This document shows positions 24,949-33,090 of a stretch of DNA of 44,631 nt, piece by piece. The position numbers and the translations under genes are program-made. Source of the stretch: Candidatus Cardinium hertigii (GTDB lineage: Bacteria; Bacteroidota; Bacteroidia; Cytophagales_A; Amoebophilaceae); the NCBI RefSeq assembly GCF_003788695.1, contig NZ_RARA01000027.1, positions 84,235 to 128,865 on the forward strand. Reading direction: 5' to 3'. The notes under the pieces are model-generated. The model searched no databases. It was not told the DNA's origin and worked only from the letters and a program-made list of their open reading frames with translations. Position 1 is the first letter of the stretch. Every line of letters begins with the position of its first letter.

Positions 24949-25473
24949 ATGCGCAAGTTTATAAAAATATACGGGCTTGTCATTTTATGCGCTTTTTACA
25001 CAGGACACGCTACTGCCAAGGGCATTGCAACAGATGTATCCAAAATCGATAAAAGTACTAATCAATACAATAATCCCATTTTTGGACTGGTCGTAGAGGG
25101 CGGACAAGGATGGAGACATACAAAACACAAGAGTGATGCTCATGTATATGGAAGCGTACGAGGATATATAGGGAAACTTATTCCCATATGTAGCAGCTAC
25201 TACCTAAATCTAATTATAGGTACAGGTTTCGAGCGTATTTATACAGGAGGCTGGATGGTCTGTCTCCCCATTGGATATGCTATGTATTTTGGGCAGCCCA
25301 AGCAGTCATGGTTTTATTCTGTAACCCTAAAACCAGGTTGGGATATTTCTGCTGCTTCTAGATTTTGCTCATGCGGATTACATATAGGTTATAAAAGATT
25401 AAGCTTTGGTTATTATATGGGTGGAAGTATCTATGGTTTTCATATGTTTGACGTAGCTATTGATTTGTTTTAA
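24949..25473 (+). CDS. Small outer-membrane beta-barrel-like protein
   Basis: A 174-residue protein with a clear Sec signal ('IYGLVILCAFYTGHATAKG', likely cleavage after ATA). The mature part is rich in Gly and aromatic residues arranged in alternating strands ('YYLNLIIGTGFERIY', 'MVCLPIGYAMYFG', 'WFYSVTLKPGWDIS', 'CGLHIGYKRLSFGYYMGGSIYGF') and ends in Phe ('FDVAIDLF'), the usual signal for BAM-dependent outer-membrane insertion. Eight strands would fit the size. Several cysteines in the mature part ('CSSYY', 'FCSCGLH') are unusual for a barrel. No specific family was recognised; adhesin or porin roles are open. Confidence 0.62.
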   Translation: MRKFIKIYGLVILCAFYTGHATAKGIATDVSKIDKSTNQYNNPIFGLVVEGGQGWRHTKHKSDAHVYGSVRGYIGKLIPICSSYYLNLIIGTGFERIYTGGWMVCLPIGYAMYFGQPKQSWFYSVTLKPGWDISAASRFCSCGLHIGYKRLSFGYYMGGSIYGFHMFDVAIDLF

Positions 25474-25609
25474 GCGTATATGCTCAGTCGTGTGGCCTAT
25501 GCATTTGTTCACGTTCGTATTTAAGAAATAGCGCAATTACGAACGGATACGTTTTTTCAAGGTGCATTCCTGTTTGTAATGATATCCTTGCAGGATCGTG
25601 AACGGATAC
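25474..25609 (+). repeat. Rearranged interspersed repeat
   Basis: Starts directly after the OMP-like stop codon with CTCAGTCGTGTGGCCTATGC and AATAGCGCAATTA (left arm), then GAACGGATAC at 25541-25550, TTTTTTCAAGGTGC, and a second TGAACGGATAC end at 25599-25609, 11 nt from the stop codon of the convergent rimM gene. Left-arm and right-end sequences have been joined with the core missing. Confidence 0.7.
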
Positions 25610-25619
25610 GCTGCAGGGG

Positions 25620-26192
25620 CTATAGCATAGCTGCTAAGTAGCCTTCCGGAAGTTGTATCGTAACCGCTCTCGCTTTTTTATCCATGCTTATCACAAAGGG
25701 CTTACCATAAGGAATAAGCAATTCCTTATCTTGATAACGTACGCCCACTATATACTGGTCTCGTATACAATAGATGGTTTCTATTTTGCCAATTTTACCT
25801 AGTATAAGGTCATTTACTAAAAAATCTACTAAAAAGCTATAAGGTGTAACAGATTTTATCAATGTAGATCGAAGGGATATTGGAAGCAATAGGGGCAGAT
25901 TACGGAGTGCATACGCTTGATTTTTAGATTGAATAAGATCTAATTGTATAATCGTTTTGTGTTCCGTAAGGGTAATATTTTTAATGGAATAGGGTACTTT
26001 TATGTTATCTATCTCTACAAAAAGAGCAGGTAGTTTTACCAATTCAGCCTCATCTATTTTATATAAAAATAAAGCGGTAATGCCACCATTTATTCCATTT
26101 GGCTTTTTAAATGTACCAACTGGGAAATATTGTTCCTTCTGAATGGCTTCATAAAATAATTCCATTGGATATAAAGGCATACTATGCGACAT
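25620..26192 (-). CDS. rimM: 16S rRNA processing protein RimM
   Basis: A 190-residue protein. 'YFPVGTFKKPNGINGGITALFLY' (about 22-44) matches the RimM N-terminal signature 'vGxixkphGikGelkv', and the C-terminal PRC-barrel shows 'LVNDLILGKIGKI', 'LLIPYGKPFVISMDKKARAVTIQLPEGYL', matching 'lLIPfxxxfvxxvDxxxkxIxvxlPeGLL'. RimM binds S19 and helps mature the 30S head. Met1, Met5 and Met10 are all possible starts. The first lies only 13 nt after the 3' end of the tmRNA, so rimM may be transcribed through the tmRNA gene and released by processing. Confidence 0.85.
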   Translation of the reverse strand: MSHSMPLYPMELFYEAIQKEQYFPVGTFKKPNGINGGITALFLYKIDEAELVKLPALFVEIDNIKVPYSIKNITLTEHKTIIQLDLIQSKNQAYALRNLPLLLPISLRSTLIKSVTPYSFLVDFLVNDLILGKIGKIETIYCIRDQYIVGVRYQDKELLIPYGKPFVISMDKKARAVTIQLPEGYLAAML

Positions 26193-26204
26193 GTATATTA
26201 CAAG

Positions 26205-26629
26205 TGGAGTTGGAGGGAATCGAACCCTCGTCCGAACAAGAAAACCACAACGCTTTCTACATGCTTAGTTACTGTTTCTTTTCGACATAACCAAGGTCAG
26301 CAACATACCTCTATGTTATGCTTATACGCAGTTAATCTTATGCAACCATCACGCATCTGGTCACACCAGTCCTATGCATCGATGTCCCTATTCTGACCCC
26401 ATAGAACAAAAGCCAGAGGGACAAACGCCCCTTAATCTATCGATTAAGCAGCCAAACGCATTCCTTCTTCTTCATCTTCTAAAAGAGCAAAAGAATACTT
26501 GCGACGGCGAGCGTTAATAAAGGCTAAGTTGCCGTTTATTCACTATGAAAGTTTTATTTAGAGGTAATACTTACAACACCTCGCATGCTTACATTGGATT
26601 TAATCTTCCCGTCAATTCCAGTCAACCCC
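26205..26629 (-). ncRNA. ssrA: tmRNA (SsrA)
   Basis: The minus strand starts GGGGTTGACTGGAATTGACG and ends GAGGGTTCGATTCCCTCCAACTCCA. The 5' GGGGTTG pairs with 3' CAACTCC as the acceptor stem, and GAGGG/CCCTC closes a T-arm with loop TTCGATT. The 5' domain also keeps GACGGG and GCATGCGAGG, as in other tmRNAs. A resume codon GGC follows AATAAAC (compare the usual AATAGTC-GCA), and the tag frame runs from 26533 to the TAA at 26444, starting GNLAFINARR and ending EGMRLAA: 29 residues. The terminal CCA is not encoded, so it relies on the CCA-adding enzyme (38676-40109). smpB lies upstream on the same strand. Confidence 0.95.
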
Positions 26630-26635
26630 CATTTC

Positions 26636-27112
26636 GTATCCGTTCACTCAATGGCGTCAACTTAAGGCAATTCATGATTAGCCTACCCTCCTATTCTACT
26701 TGGTTATCAATAACAGCTAAACCTTAAGTTGACGCCATTGTCCGTTCACTTACGTGGTAACTATATTTTATTTTATAGATTATAGCAAATGGCTAATATT
26801 TCATAATTGATAATTTTATCCATTTTTTTTAAAACTACTTCTTTTCTTTTAAAGCTACTTTTTTTGCTTGATCAAAAAAAGTAGCCAAAAAAAATCAAGC
26901 GCTGGTGAAAAAACTGCTGAAAAGAAAGAAAAAAAACCGAAAATCAAATCTCGCTCCTACGGAGCTCAGACAAAATGATTTTCTTTTGATTTTTTTCCTT
27001 TCTTTTCTTTCCACAGTTTTTTCAAGGCGCATTTTCTATAAACTTTCATTATTGCGCTATGTCTAATGGGTACGAATACGGATACGTATAAGCCACACCG
27101 CTAAACGGATAC
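26636..27112 (-). repeat. Interspersed repeat with alternative core, interrupted by a mini-element
   Basis: Ends are GTATCCGTTCA (26636) and TAAACGGATAC (27102-27112). The copy shares both arms with the others (GATTATAGCAAATGGCTAATATTT, TTTTATCCATTTTTTTTAAAACTACTT, CTACTTTTTTTGC...AAAAAAAGTAG, ATCAAGCGCTGGTGAA, TTTTTTCAAGGCGC) but carries a different central palindrome: GAAAAGAAAG...GAAAATCAA pairing with GATTTTC...CTTTCTTTTC around CTCCTACGGAGCTC. A 92-bp element sits in its left end. It fills the gap between ssrA and smpB. Confidence 0.85.
26649..26740. mobile_element. 92-bp MITE-like element with perfect inverted ends and 10-bp duplication
   Basis: CAATGGCGTCAACTTAAGG (26649-26667) is repeated as its exact reverse complement at 26722-26740, 54 nt apart. 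TCCGTTCACT occurs immediately on both sides (26639-26648 and 26741-26750), as expected for a target-site duplication. There is no coding capacity. It lies 20 nt upstream of the tmRNA 5' end, so it could affect the ssrA promoter. Confidence 0.75.
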
Positions 27113-27174
27113 CCCAATTCAATTTAGTATTTTATATTGGATTAAAAAAATCCATACAGAACTTCAAATAATAG

Positions 27175-27645
27175 TCATATGAGCCGCAGCTGTCTGCTAG
27201 CAAACCGCTCTAAATCTCTTTCTTTTATAGCTTGACGTTTGTCGTATAGTTTTTTACCACGTGCCAGGGCTATTTCTACTTTAGCAAATCCACGCTGATT
27301 TATAAACAATTGAACAGGAATAATAGTAAGCCCTTTGGCTTGACTTTTTAGTAATTTTTGCAATTCTTTTTTCTGTAATAACAACTGACGGTCCCGCTTT
27401 TCGTCATGATTATAAATATTACCATAGGTATAAGAACCAATATGCATCCCTTTTATCCAAAATGAGGTGCGATGGAAATAACAATACGATTCCTGTAAGG
27501 AAGCTTTCCCCATTCGAATGGATTTTATTTCCGTTCCTTGTAAAATAATACCAGCAGTATACTTATCTAGTAAGGTATATTCAAAATAAGCTTGCCTATT
27601 TTTAATGCAAACCTTTGTAGGAAATGCTATTTTTTTGCCTGCCAT
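27175..27645 (-). CDS. smpB: SsrA-binding protein SmpB
   Basis: A 156-residue protein with the full SmpB pattern: 'FEYTLLDKYTAGIILQGTEIKSIRMGKASLQESYCYF' (family 'yfIeekyEAGIvLxGtEVKSlRxGkxsLxdsya'), 'GMHIGSYTYGNIYNHDEKRDRQLLLQKKEL' ('xxhIspYxxgnxxnhdPxRxRkLLLhkrEI'), 'GLTIIPVQLFINQRGFAKVEIALARGKKLYDKRQAIKERD' and the basic C-terminal tail that enters the ribosomal decoding centre. It binds tmRNA and delivers it to stalled ribosomes; the tmRNA gene is about 550 bp downstream on the same strand, with a repeat between. Length and motifs are normal. Confidence 0.96.
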   Translation of the reverse strand: MAGKKIAFPTKVCIKNRQAYFEYTLLDKYTAGIILQGTEIKSIRMGKASLQESYCYFHRTSFWIKGMHIGSYTYGNIYNHDEKRDRQLLLQKKELQKLLKSQAKGLTIIPVQLFINQRGFAKVEIALARGKKLYDKRQAIKERDLERFASRQLRLI

Positions 27646-27735
27646 AGGTTAAAAAAATATTTTTATGTTTAACTCAAAAGTACAAAAATGTAGCAAAACG
27701 TATTATATATATTTGTAATAAAAGCGATTTTATAG

Positions 27736-28070
27736 ATATCCGTTCAGTCGTGTAGCCAATTAGCAATTGGCGCAATAATACAATATTATAAAAAAACGCG
27801 CCTTGAACAAAGCTGTGACTAGAAAAGTTCAGTCTGAGAGCTAGTAGAAAATCAGCCTGTTTGAGCCCAAGGCCGTAGGCCTGGGCGAGTTCTGATTTTC
27901 AGCTTTCAGGCTGAAATTTTCAACAGCTTTGTTCACCAGCGCTTGATTTTTTTTGGCTACTTTTTTTGATCAAGCAAAAAAAGTAGCTTTAAAACAAGTA
28001 GTTTTTAAAAAAAATGGATAAAATCTTCAATAATCTATGAAATATGGCTGCCACACCACTAAACAGATAC
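27736..28070 (+). repeat. Interspersed repeat with central nested hairpin
   Basis: Starts ATATCCGTTCAGTCGTGTAGCC and ends TAAACAGATAC, four bases from the murG stop codon. The core (CAAAGCTGTGACTAGAAAAG ... CCCAAGGCCGTAGGCCTGGGC ... CTGAAATTTTCAACAGCTTTG) matches the core at 24388-24791 with compensated differences in the central stem. The rest of the 429-bp gap upstream, toward smpB's start (27646-27735), is AT-rich promoter-like sequence. Confidence 0.88.
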
Positions 28071-28074
28071 GATT

Positions 28075-29217
28075 TTATAGGTTTTTTTGTGAAATGCAAT
28101 CATTCCGGTTACATTTTGCTAATGTAAAAATTTCTTCTATTATCCTATTTAAGGCATTGGCATGTAATAAAGCAAAAGTGTGCATCTGTTTCACTAATGC
28201 TAATTGTTGCTCTATATTATTTAATAATGCTATTGCTGTAGGCAACAATAACCGCGGACAGTCTTGATCCGTAAGAAGTATGGCAGCACCTTGATTGGCC
28301 AGTGGTAAGCTATTTTTAGTTTGATGGTCCCCTACTACATTAGGAGATGGTACCAAAATGGTTGGCTTTTGTGTTACACACAGTTCTGCAATGGATATCG
28401 CTCCAGCTCTAGCAATTACCACATCCGCTGCGGCATAAGCCATTTCCATATGGGTTAAAAAGGGATAACATCGTATAAAGTTATCCCTATTATGGGAGGA
28501 TATCGCACCATCCATAGACGCAAAATATCGATCCCCCGTTATCCATAAAAGTTGTATATGTAAGGCATGTAACTTGTCTATCCCAGATAAAATCGTTGTA
28601 TTCAATTGACTTGCACCGCCACTTCCACCTACTACAAGTAGGCATTTTTTACTGGGAGAAAGATTAAAATATCGAAGCGCTTCCGCTTGCTCTTTTTTAG
28701 GCATATACATATACATAGATGGCCGTACAGGATTGCCTGTGAAGATGATTTTTTCCTGTGCACAAGGAAAAACAACTGCTGGATAACCTGTACAAATTTT
28801 AGTTACTAACCTAGAAAGCAGCCTATTGGCCAATCCAGCAGATCCATTTTGCTCATGGATAAGCGTAGGGATTTTTTGACTATAAGCTGCAAAAAGAGTA
28901 GGAAAGCAAGCATATCCCCCTGTGCCAATGACTACATCGGGTTTAAATAATTTAATAATCTTTCTTGCCTGATAGAAACTTTTTAAAACCAGAAAAGGCA
29001 ACCATATATTCTGAATATTTTTCTTCCTTTGCAATCCTTTTATATCGATCATCGCAATCGGATAACCAGCAGCAGGCACTATATCCATTTCCATACCCCC
29101 TTTAGCACCCACAAACAATAGTTCTACATCAGCAAACTGTTCCTTCAGCGCATGCGCAATAGAGATAGCAGGATAAATATGCCCCCCAGTGCCTCCACAG
29201 CCTATTAACAATCGCAT
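28075..29217 (-). CDS. murG: UDP-GlcNAc:lipid II precursor transferase MurG
   Basis: A 380-residue glycosyltransferase of normal length. The N-terminal glycine loop is 'LIGCGGTGGHIYPAISIA' (about 4-21), then 'GLQRKKNIQN', 'KPDVVIGTGGYACFPTLFAA', 'HEQNGSAGLANRLLS', the second glycine motif 'LLVVGGSGGASQLN', and the donor-binding section 'DVVIARAGAISIAELCVTQKPTILVPSPNVVGDHQTKNSLPLANQGAAILL'. The usual donor-site 'PxPxAxxxHQxxNA' is present with V-G-D before His. MurG makes lipid II at the inner membrane, so its retention suggests a peptidoglycan-related pathway is at least partly kept. It is 9 nt downstream of lptC, at the end of a three-gene operon, not in the usual ftsW-murC cluster. Confidence 0.95.
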   Translation of the reverse strand: MRLLIGCGGTGGHIYPAISIAHALKEQFADVELLFVGAKGGMEMDIVPAAGYPIAMIDIKGLQRKKNIQNIWLPFLVLKSFYQARKIIKLFKPDVVIGTGGYACFPTLFAAYSQKIPTLIHEQNGSAGLANRLLSRLVTKICTGYPAVVFPCAQEKIIFTGNPVRPSMYMYMPKKEQAEALRYFNLSPSKKCLLVVGGSGGASQLNTTILSGIDKLHALHIQLLWITGDRYFASMDGAISSHNRDNFIRCYPFLTHMEMAYAAADVVIARAGAISIAELCVTQKPTILVPSPNVVGDHQTKNSLPLANQGAAILLTDQDCPRLLLPTAIALLNNIEQQLALVKQMHTFALLHANALNRIIEEIFTLAKCNRNDCISQKNL

Positions 29218-29226
29218 AGCCTATAC

Positions 29227-29787
29227 CTATAATAGATCTTTCCCTGAAGATGGGAAGGCTTGGTCTATATTTGCTGTTCCATGAGGGTTATGAATCTTAT
29301 ATTTTTTAAAATCCTTTGTAGTATGTAACCCCTTCCCTTGTAACAAAATTTTCTTATGTTTTATTACAATGGATGCCTCTGTAAATATTATTTCTTTTTC
29401 GGTATCATACGAAAGCTGCTCCGTAGTTAATGTAAATGCTTCATCCGGTTTTGTGATCACCACATCTCCTTCTATTATGCAAATTTTTTGTTCTTTGTTA
29501 TAGGATAATGTATTAGCTCGAATATAGGTAATACCTTGGCTTTCATCTTGATCAGTTGTATTTTCTAATACAGTGATCTCTATATTACCTGCTAATGCTG
29601 CATTGCCATTTTGATATTGACGCATTTCATTGGCCTTAATGGCATATTTTAATACACCATTATCTGTACTTAGTATCTCAAATTGAGTAGTTTCTAATAC
29701 CGGAACCTCATCAAGCCCTTCTTTTATAGCATGCACAGAAACAACCCAACTAGCTGATATAAAGTATAAAATAACTATAATCCACAT
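29227..29787 (-). CDS. lptC: LptC-like LPS export / OstA-type periplasmic protein
   Basis: A 186-residue protein with an N-terminal hydrophobic anchor ('WIIVILYFISASWVVSV', residues 2-18) followed by repeated beta-strand pairs: 'STDNGVLKYAIKANEMRQYQNGN', 'GITYIRANTLSYNKEQKICIIEGDVVITKP', 'FTLTTEQLSYDTEKEIIFTEASIVI', 'ILLQGKGLHTTKDFKKYKIHNPHGT'. The order Gx-L/A-A-x-x-L...EG-V-I...L-T-x-x-L-x-Y-D matches the LptC/LptA jellyroll of Bacteroidota. In other bacteria LptC links the inner-membrane LptBFG transporter to the periplasmic LptA bridge. Whether this organism still makes LPS cannot be judged from the window. It sits between htrA and murG with 23-nt and 9-nt gaps. Confidence 0.75.
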   Translation of the reverse strand: MWIIVILYFISASWVVSVHAIKEGLDEVPVLETTQFEILSTDNGVLKYAIKANEMRQYQNGNAALAGNIEITVLENTTDQDESQGITYIRANTLSYNKEQKICIIEGDVVITKPDEAFTLTTEQLSYDTEKEIIFTEASIVIKHKKILLQGKGLHTTKDFKKYKIHNPHGTANIDQAFPSSGKDLL

Positions 29788-29810
29788 AGGTCTATATACC
29801 CTCCTTCGCC

Positions 29811-31427
29811 TTATTGCTTTTCATAAAGGTCAATCCCAAAATAACGCACAGGCCCTTTATTTGATTCCATTATCCCCAGCAGAACAGGTCCTTTCGTATG
29901 TCTAATCATCTTTGACAGCTCCAATATGCTATTAACAGGTTGTCTATCAAAGGTTAATAAAATACAATCTTTTTTAAGCCCAATGGATTGGAATTTACCT
30001 TTGGCTACCTCTTTAATCAGAACTCCGTAAGTAATATTGAATTTTGCTTTTGTTTTTGGATCAATATCCTGGAAAGTAGCACCCTCTACCTGCAAACTAT
30101 TATCCTTTTGTACTATCTTAATGGCATCAGGTTCTTTTTCTAACACTACTTCTATGGTTTTTTCCTTGCCCTTACGATATAGGGTAATATTTACCCTATC
30201 ACCAGGTTTAGAACAGGCTATTATTTCCTGTAACTCTCCAACTTTATCAACCTTACGGCCATTAATATGCGTAATAACGTCTTCTTTTTGAAATAAATGC
30301 ACACAAGGACTATTTTCTTGAATATCAACAATATAAACACCTCCTATTCTTTTTAAACCAAGTTTTTTAACCAATTCAGGGGTTACAGCATCAATACTTA
30401 CACCCAGTAATGCCCGTTGTACCACACCATATTGAATAAGATCATTGGCTACTTTTTTTACCAAAGATGAAGGGATGGCAAAACCATATCCTATAAAAGT
30501 AGGTGTTATAGAAAACAATATAGCTGTATTGATTCCTACTAATTCCCCATATAAATTAACCAATGCGCCACCACTATTTCCTTGGTTAATCACTGCATCG
30601 GTTTGAATAAAAGATTGAATACCTAATTTCTTATTAGCACCACCTATTGCTAAGTCTCCTCTAGATTTTGCACTTACAATCCCTTTGGTTACCGTAGAGT
30701 TCAAGTTAAATGGATTTCCCACAGCTAAAACCCACTCTCCGACTTCTAAATTATCAGAACTACCTATCTTTAAAACAGGCAGATTTTTTTCTTCAATCTT
30801 TAAAAGCGCTAAGTCAGTAAGAGGATCACCACCAATCAATTTGGCCACATAATACCTATTATCATTTAATGTTACCTCTATAAGGTCCGCCCCTTCAATC
30901 ACATGATTATTGGTAATAATATATCCATTATTTGTATAAATCACGCCAGAACCGGAAACGAATTGGGCTGGTTTTTCATATTCTCGTTCTCGAGGGTTAA
31001 TCGGAAACCCTTCTCCAAAAAAGTCTTTTAAGATCTGATCTAAAGGATTAGTCCAGCGTTGCTTTTTAGCATTCTGACGTGCCTGGATATGCACCACCGC
31101 TGGAGTAGCTAACTTAGCCGCATAGGTCAAATCAGGTACATTTGCCAGCACATTATGACCCTCTGTAGAAGGGTTTATTAATGTTTTTGATGGTATTTCT
31201 GGCGTAGTTAGGGATGTCCTATGATCGGCCAATACCACGTTGGTATGATCTTTTCTCTGTTCTCCTAAAGCAGTACTAACTTGCTTAGCATTACCAACCG
31301 TTGCCAAAAAATTTCTAGCGGTGTAGAGTTTACCCAACCATAGAGATAAACCCAATATAACAGCAATAGCGCTGCAAAACACTGTTTTTACAATGGATTC
31401 TTTACTAAATCGATTATGTTTGTACAT
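29811..31427 (-). CDS. Periplasmic Do-type serine protease (HtrA/DegP-like)
   Basis: A 538-residue protease with an N-terminal membrane segment (about residues 15-34). The trypsin-like domain carries the complete triad: His175 in 'YIITNNHVIEGADLI', Asp205 in 'DPLTDLALLKI' and Ser285 in 'VINQGNSGGALVNLYGELVGINTAI'. Two PDZ-like domains follow: 'RALLGVSIDAVTPELVKKLGLK...GGVYIVDIQENSPC...DVITHINGRKVDKVGELQEII', then a weaker one ('YGVLIKEVAKGKFQSIGLKKDCILLTFDRQPVNS'). HtrA proteins degrade or refold misfolded envelope proteins. I chose the ATG at 31427; an upstream TTG at 31463 is unlikely. It is the first gene of an htrA-lptC-murG operon, and the divergent gene is cysS. Confidence 0.93.
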   Translation of the reverse strand: MYKHNRFSKESIVKTVFCSAIAVILGLSLWLGKLYTARNFLATVGNAKQVSTALGEQRKDHTNVVLADHRTSLTTPEIPSKTLINPSTEGHNVLANVPDLTYAAKLATPAVVHIQARQNAKKQRWTNPLDQILKDFFGEGFPINPREREYEKPAQFVSGSGVIYTNNGYIITNNHVIEGADLIEVTLNDNRYYVAKLIGGDPLTDLALLKIEEKNLPVLKIGSSDNLEVGEWVLAVGNPFNLNSTVTKGIVSAKSRGDLAIGGANKKLGIQSFIQTDAVINQGNSGGALVNLYGELVGINTAILFSITPTFIGYGFAIPSSLVKKVANDLIQYGVVQRALLGVSIDAVTPELVKKLGLKRIGGVYIVDIQENSPCVHLFQKEDVITHINGRKVDKVGELQEIIACSKPGDRVNITLYRKGKEKTIEVVLEKEPDAIKIVQKDNSLQVEGATFQDIDPKTKAKFNITYGVLIKEVAKGKFQSIGLKKDCILLTFDRQPVNSILELSKMIRHTKGPVLLGIMESNKGPVRYFGIDLYEKQ

Positions 31428-31602
31428 AGTTATGTTATTTTTTATAGTTTTATAATCAAACAATTCCTACTAAAAAAAGGAAAATATTACTATAGTTATT
31501 ATAATTAAATTTAATACATTAATTGAAAATGCAGGGGCTAATAAAAACGTATACAGCCCACGTGCATTAACAAAAGTCTAAAATTTTTTTCAACTGTACA
31601 AG

Positions 31603-33090
31603 ATGCAACCACCATTATTGATCTACAATAGCTTAACTAGACAAAAAGAAGTGTTTAAACCACTTATTCCTCCTTTTGTGGGCATATATCTGTGCGGCCC
31701 CACTGTTTATGGAAAAGCGCATTTAGGTCATGCACGTGCAGCCATTACTTTTGACCTGATATTGCGCTATCTACAACAGCTGAATTATAAAGTGCGCTAT
31801 GTACGCAATATTACCGACGTAGGCCATCTTGAAAGAGATTTGGATGAGGGCAATGATAAAATACAACAACAAGCAAAGATAGAAGCGGTAAGTCCTATGG
31901 AGATAGCCCAGCGATACACCAATAGTTATCGAAAAAATATGGAACAGCTTAATGTATTGCCACCTAGCATTGAGCCTTGTGCAAGCGGGCATATCCCAGA
32001 ACAAATTGCCATGATCGAAACGATTATCCAGCATGGATTGGCCTACATAATAGAGGGATCAGTTTATTTCGATGTAGCCAAATACAATCAAATGCATACC
32101 TATGGAAAACTTTCTGGACGAACCGTAAAGGCTATGCGCCCAGGTACTCGTCCATTGGCACAACAAGCAGAAAAAAGGGCATCAGTAGACTTTGCTTTAT
32201 GGAAAAAAGCAACCCCAGCACATATTATGCGTTGGCCTTCTCCTTGGGGGGTAGGTTTTCCTGGATGGCATATTGAATGCGCTGCCATTGCCACGAAATA
32301 TTTAGGCAACCAGTTTGATATCCACGGCGGCGGAATGGATTTACGCTTTCCGCACCATGAATGCGAAATAGCACAATCACAAGCTGCATCCCAAACTGAT
32401 TTGGCCACCTATTGGATGCACAATAACTTGGTTACAATTGATGGAGTTAAAATGGGTAAATCCTTGGGTAATGCCATTACATTGGATGAACTTTTTACAG
32501 GACATCACGCTTCCTTAGATCGGTCCTATAGCCCGATGGCTTTGCGTTTCTGTATGTTGCAAGCCCATTACAGAAGCATCCTTTCTGTTTCAACCGCTGC
32601 CTTGCAGGCAGCGCATCAAGGATATCGAAAAGTAATGAATGGTTTGCACCTACTGCAAACGCTCCCTCATGCATCAATACCAGCATCCACCCAAAGCGGT
32701 AAGTTAGATGCGGAAATTTATGCTGAGTGCACAGCTTGCTATAGTGCTATGAACGATGACTTTAATACCGCAAAAACTTTAGGGAGCCTATTCAGTTTGC
32801 TAAAAAAAATCAATGGGTTGCACAATGGGCAACTTAGTCATATGGCAATCTCAACAGATGCATTCAACCAATTACGCATTACGTATACTACTTTTATTAG
32901 GGACATATTGGGACTAAAAGAGGATAATCAATCTTCTACTGCAGCCATGCTAGAAATATTACTAACCCTTTATCAACAGGCTAAAGAAGCAAAACGGTAT
33001 CATCAAGTTGATTTTATTCGGTCCACACTACATAAAATGGGCATTGCTATAAAGGATCATCGAAATGAAGTAAGTTGGGAATACCAGTAA
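31603..33090 (+). CDS. cysS: Cysteinyl-tRNA synthetase
   Basis: A 495-residue class I synthetase of normal length. The N-terminal zinc Cys and HIGH-type motif are in 'YLCGPTVYGKAHLGHARAAITFD' (HLGH about 40-43), followed by 'VRYVRNITDVGH'. 'GWHIECAAIATKYLG' and 'DIHGGGMDLRFPHHECEIAQSQ' carry further zinc and cysteine-binding residues, and the KMSKS loop reads 'VKMGKSLGNAI' near residue 283. The C-terminal DALR-like helical domain is present. The enzyme charges tRNA-Cys with cysteine in the cytoplasm. Downstream, a perfect hairpin (GCTGCTAT, 4-nt loop, ATAGCAGC at 33171-33190) lies before the next gene, but with no T-run. Confidence 0.97.
   Translation: MQPPLLIYNSLTRQKEVFKPLIPPFVGIYLCGPTVYGKAHLGHARAAITFDLILRYLQQLNYKVRYVRNITDVGHLERDLDEGNDKIQQQAKIEAVSPMEIAQRYTNSYRKNMEQLNVLPPSIEPCASGHIPEQIAMIETIIQHGLAYIIEGSVYFDVAKYNQMHTYGKLSGRTVKAMRPGTRPLAQQAEKRASVDFALWKKATPAHIMRWPSPWGVGFPGWHIECAAIATKYLGNQFDIHGGGMDLRFPHHECEIAQSQAASQTDLATYWMHNNLVTIDGVKMGKSLGNAITLDELFTGHHASLDRSYSPMALRFCMLQAHYRSILSVSTAALQAAHQGYRKVMNGLHLLQTLPHASIPASTQSGKLDAEIYAECTACYSAMNDDFNTAKTLGSLFSLLKKINGLHNGQLSHMAISTDAFNQLRITYTTFIRDILGLKEDNQSSTAAMLEILLTLYQQAKEAKRYHQVDFIRSTLHKMGIAIKDHRNEVSWEYQ

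Noticed and set aside
26184..26727. Plus-strand frames of 70 and 60 codons across the tmRNA
   Set aside because: They are antisense readings of the tmRNA and the adjacent inverted-repeat element.
31977..32408. Overlapping frames on both strands inside cysS
   Set aside because: They lie wholly within the well-supported cysteinyl-tRNA synthetase gene and have no recognisable features.
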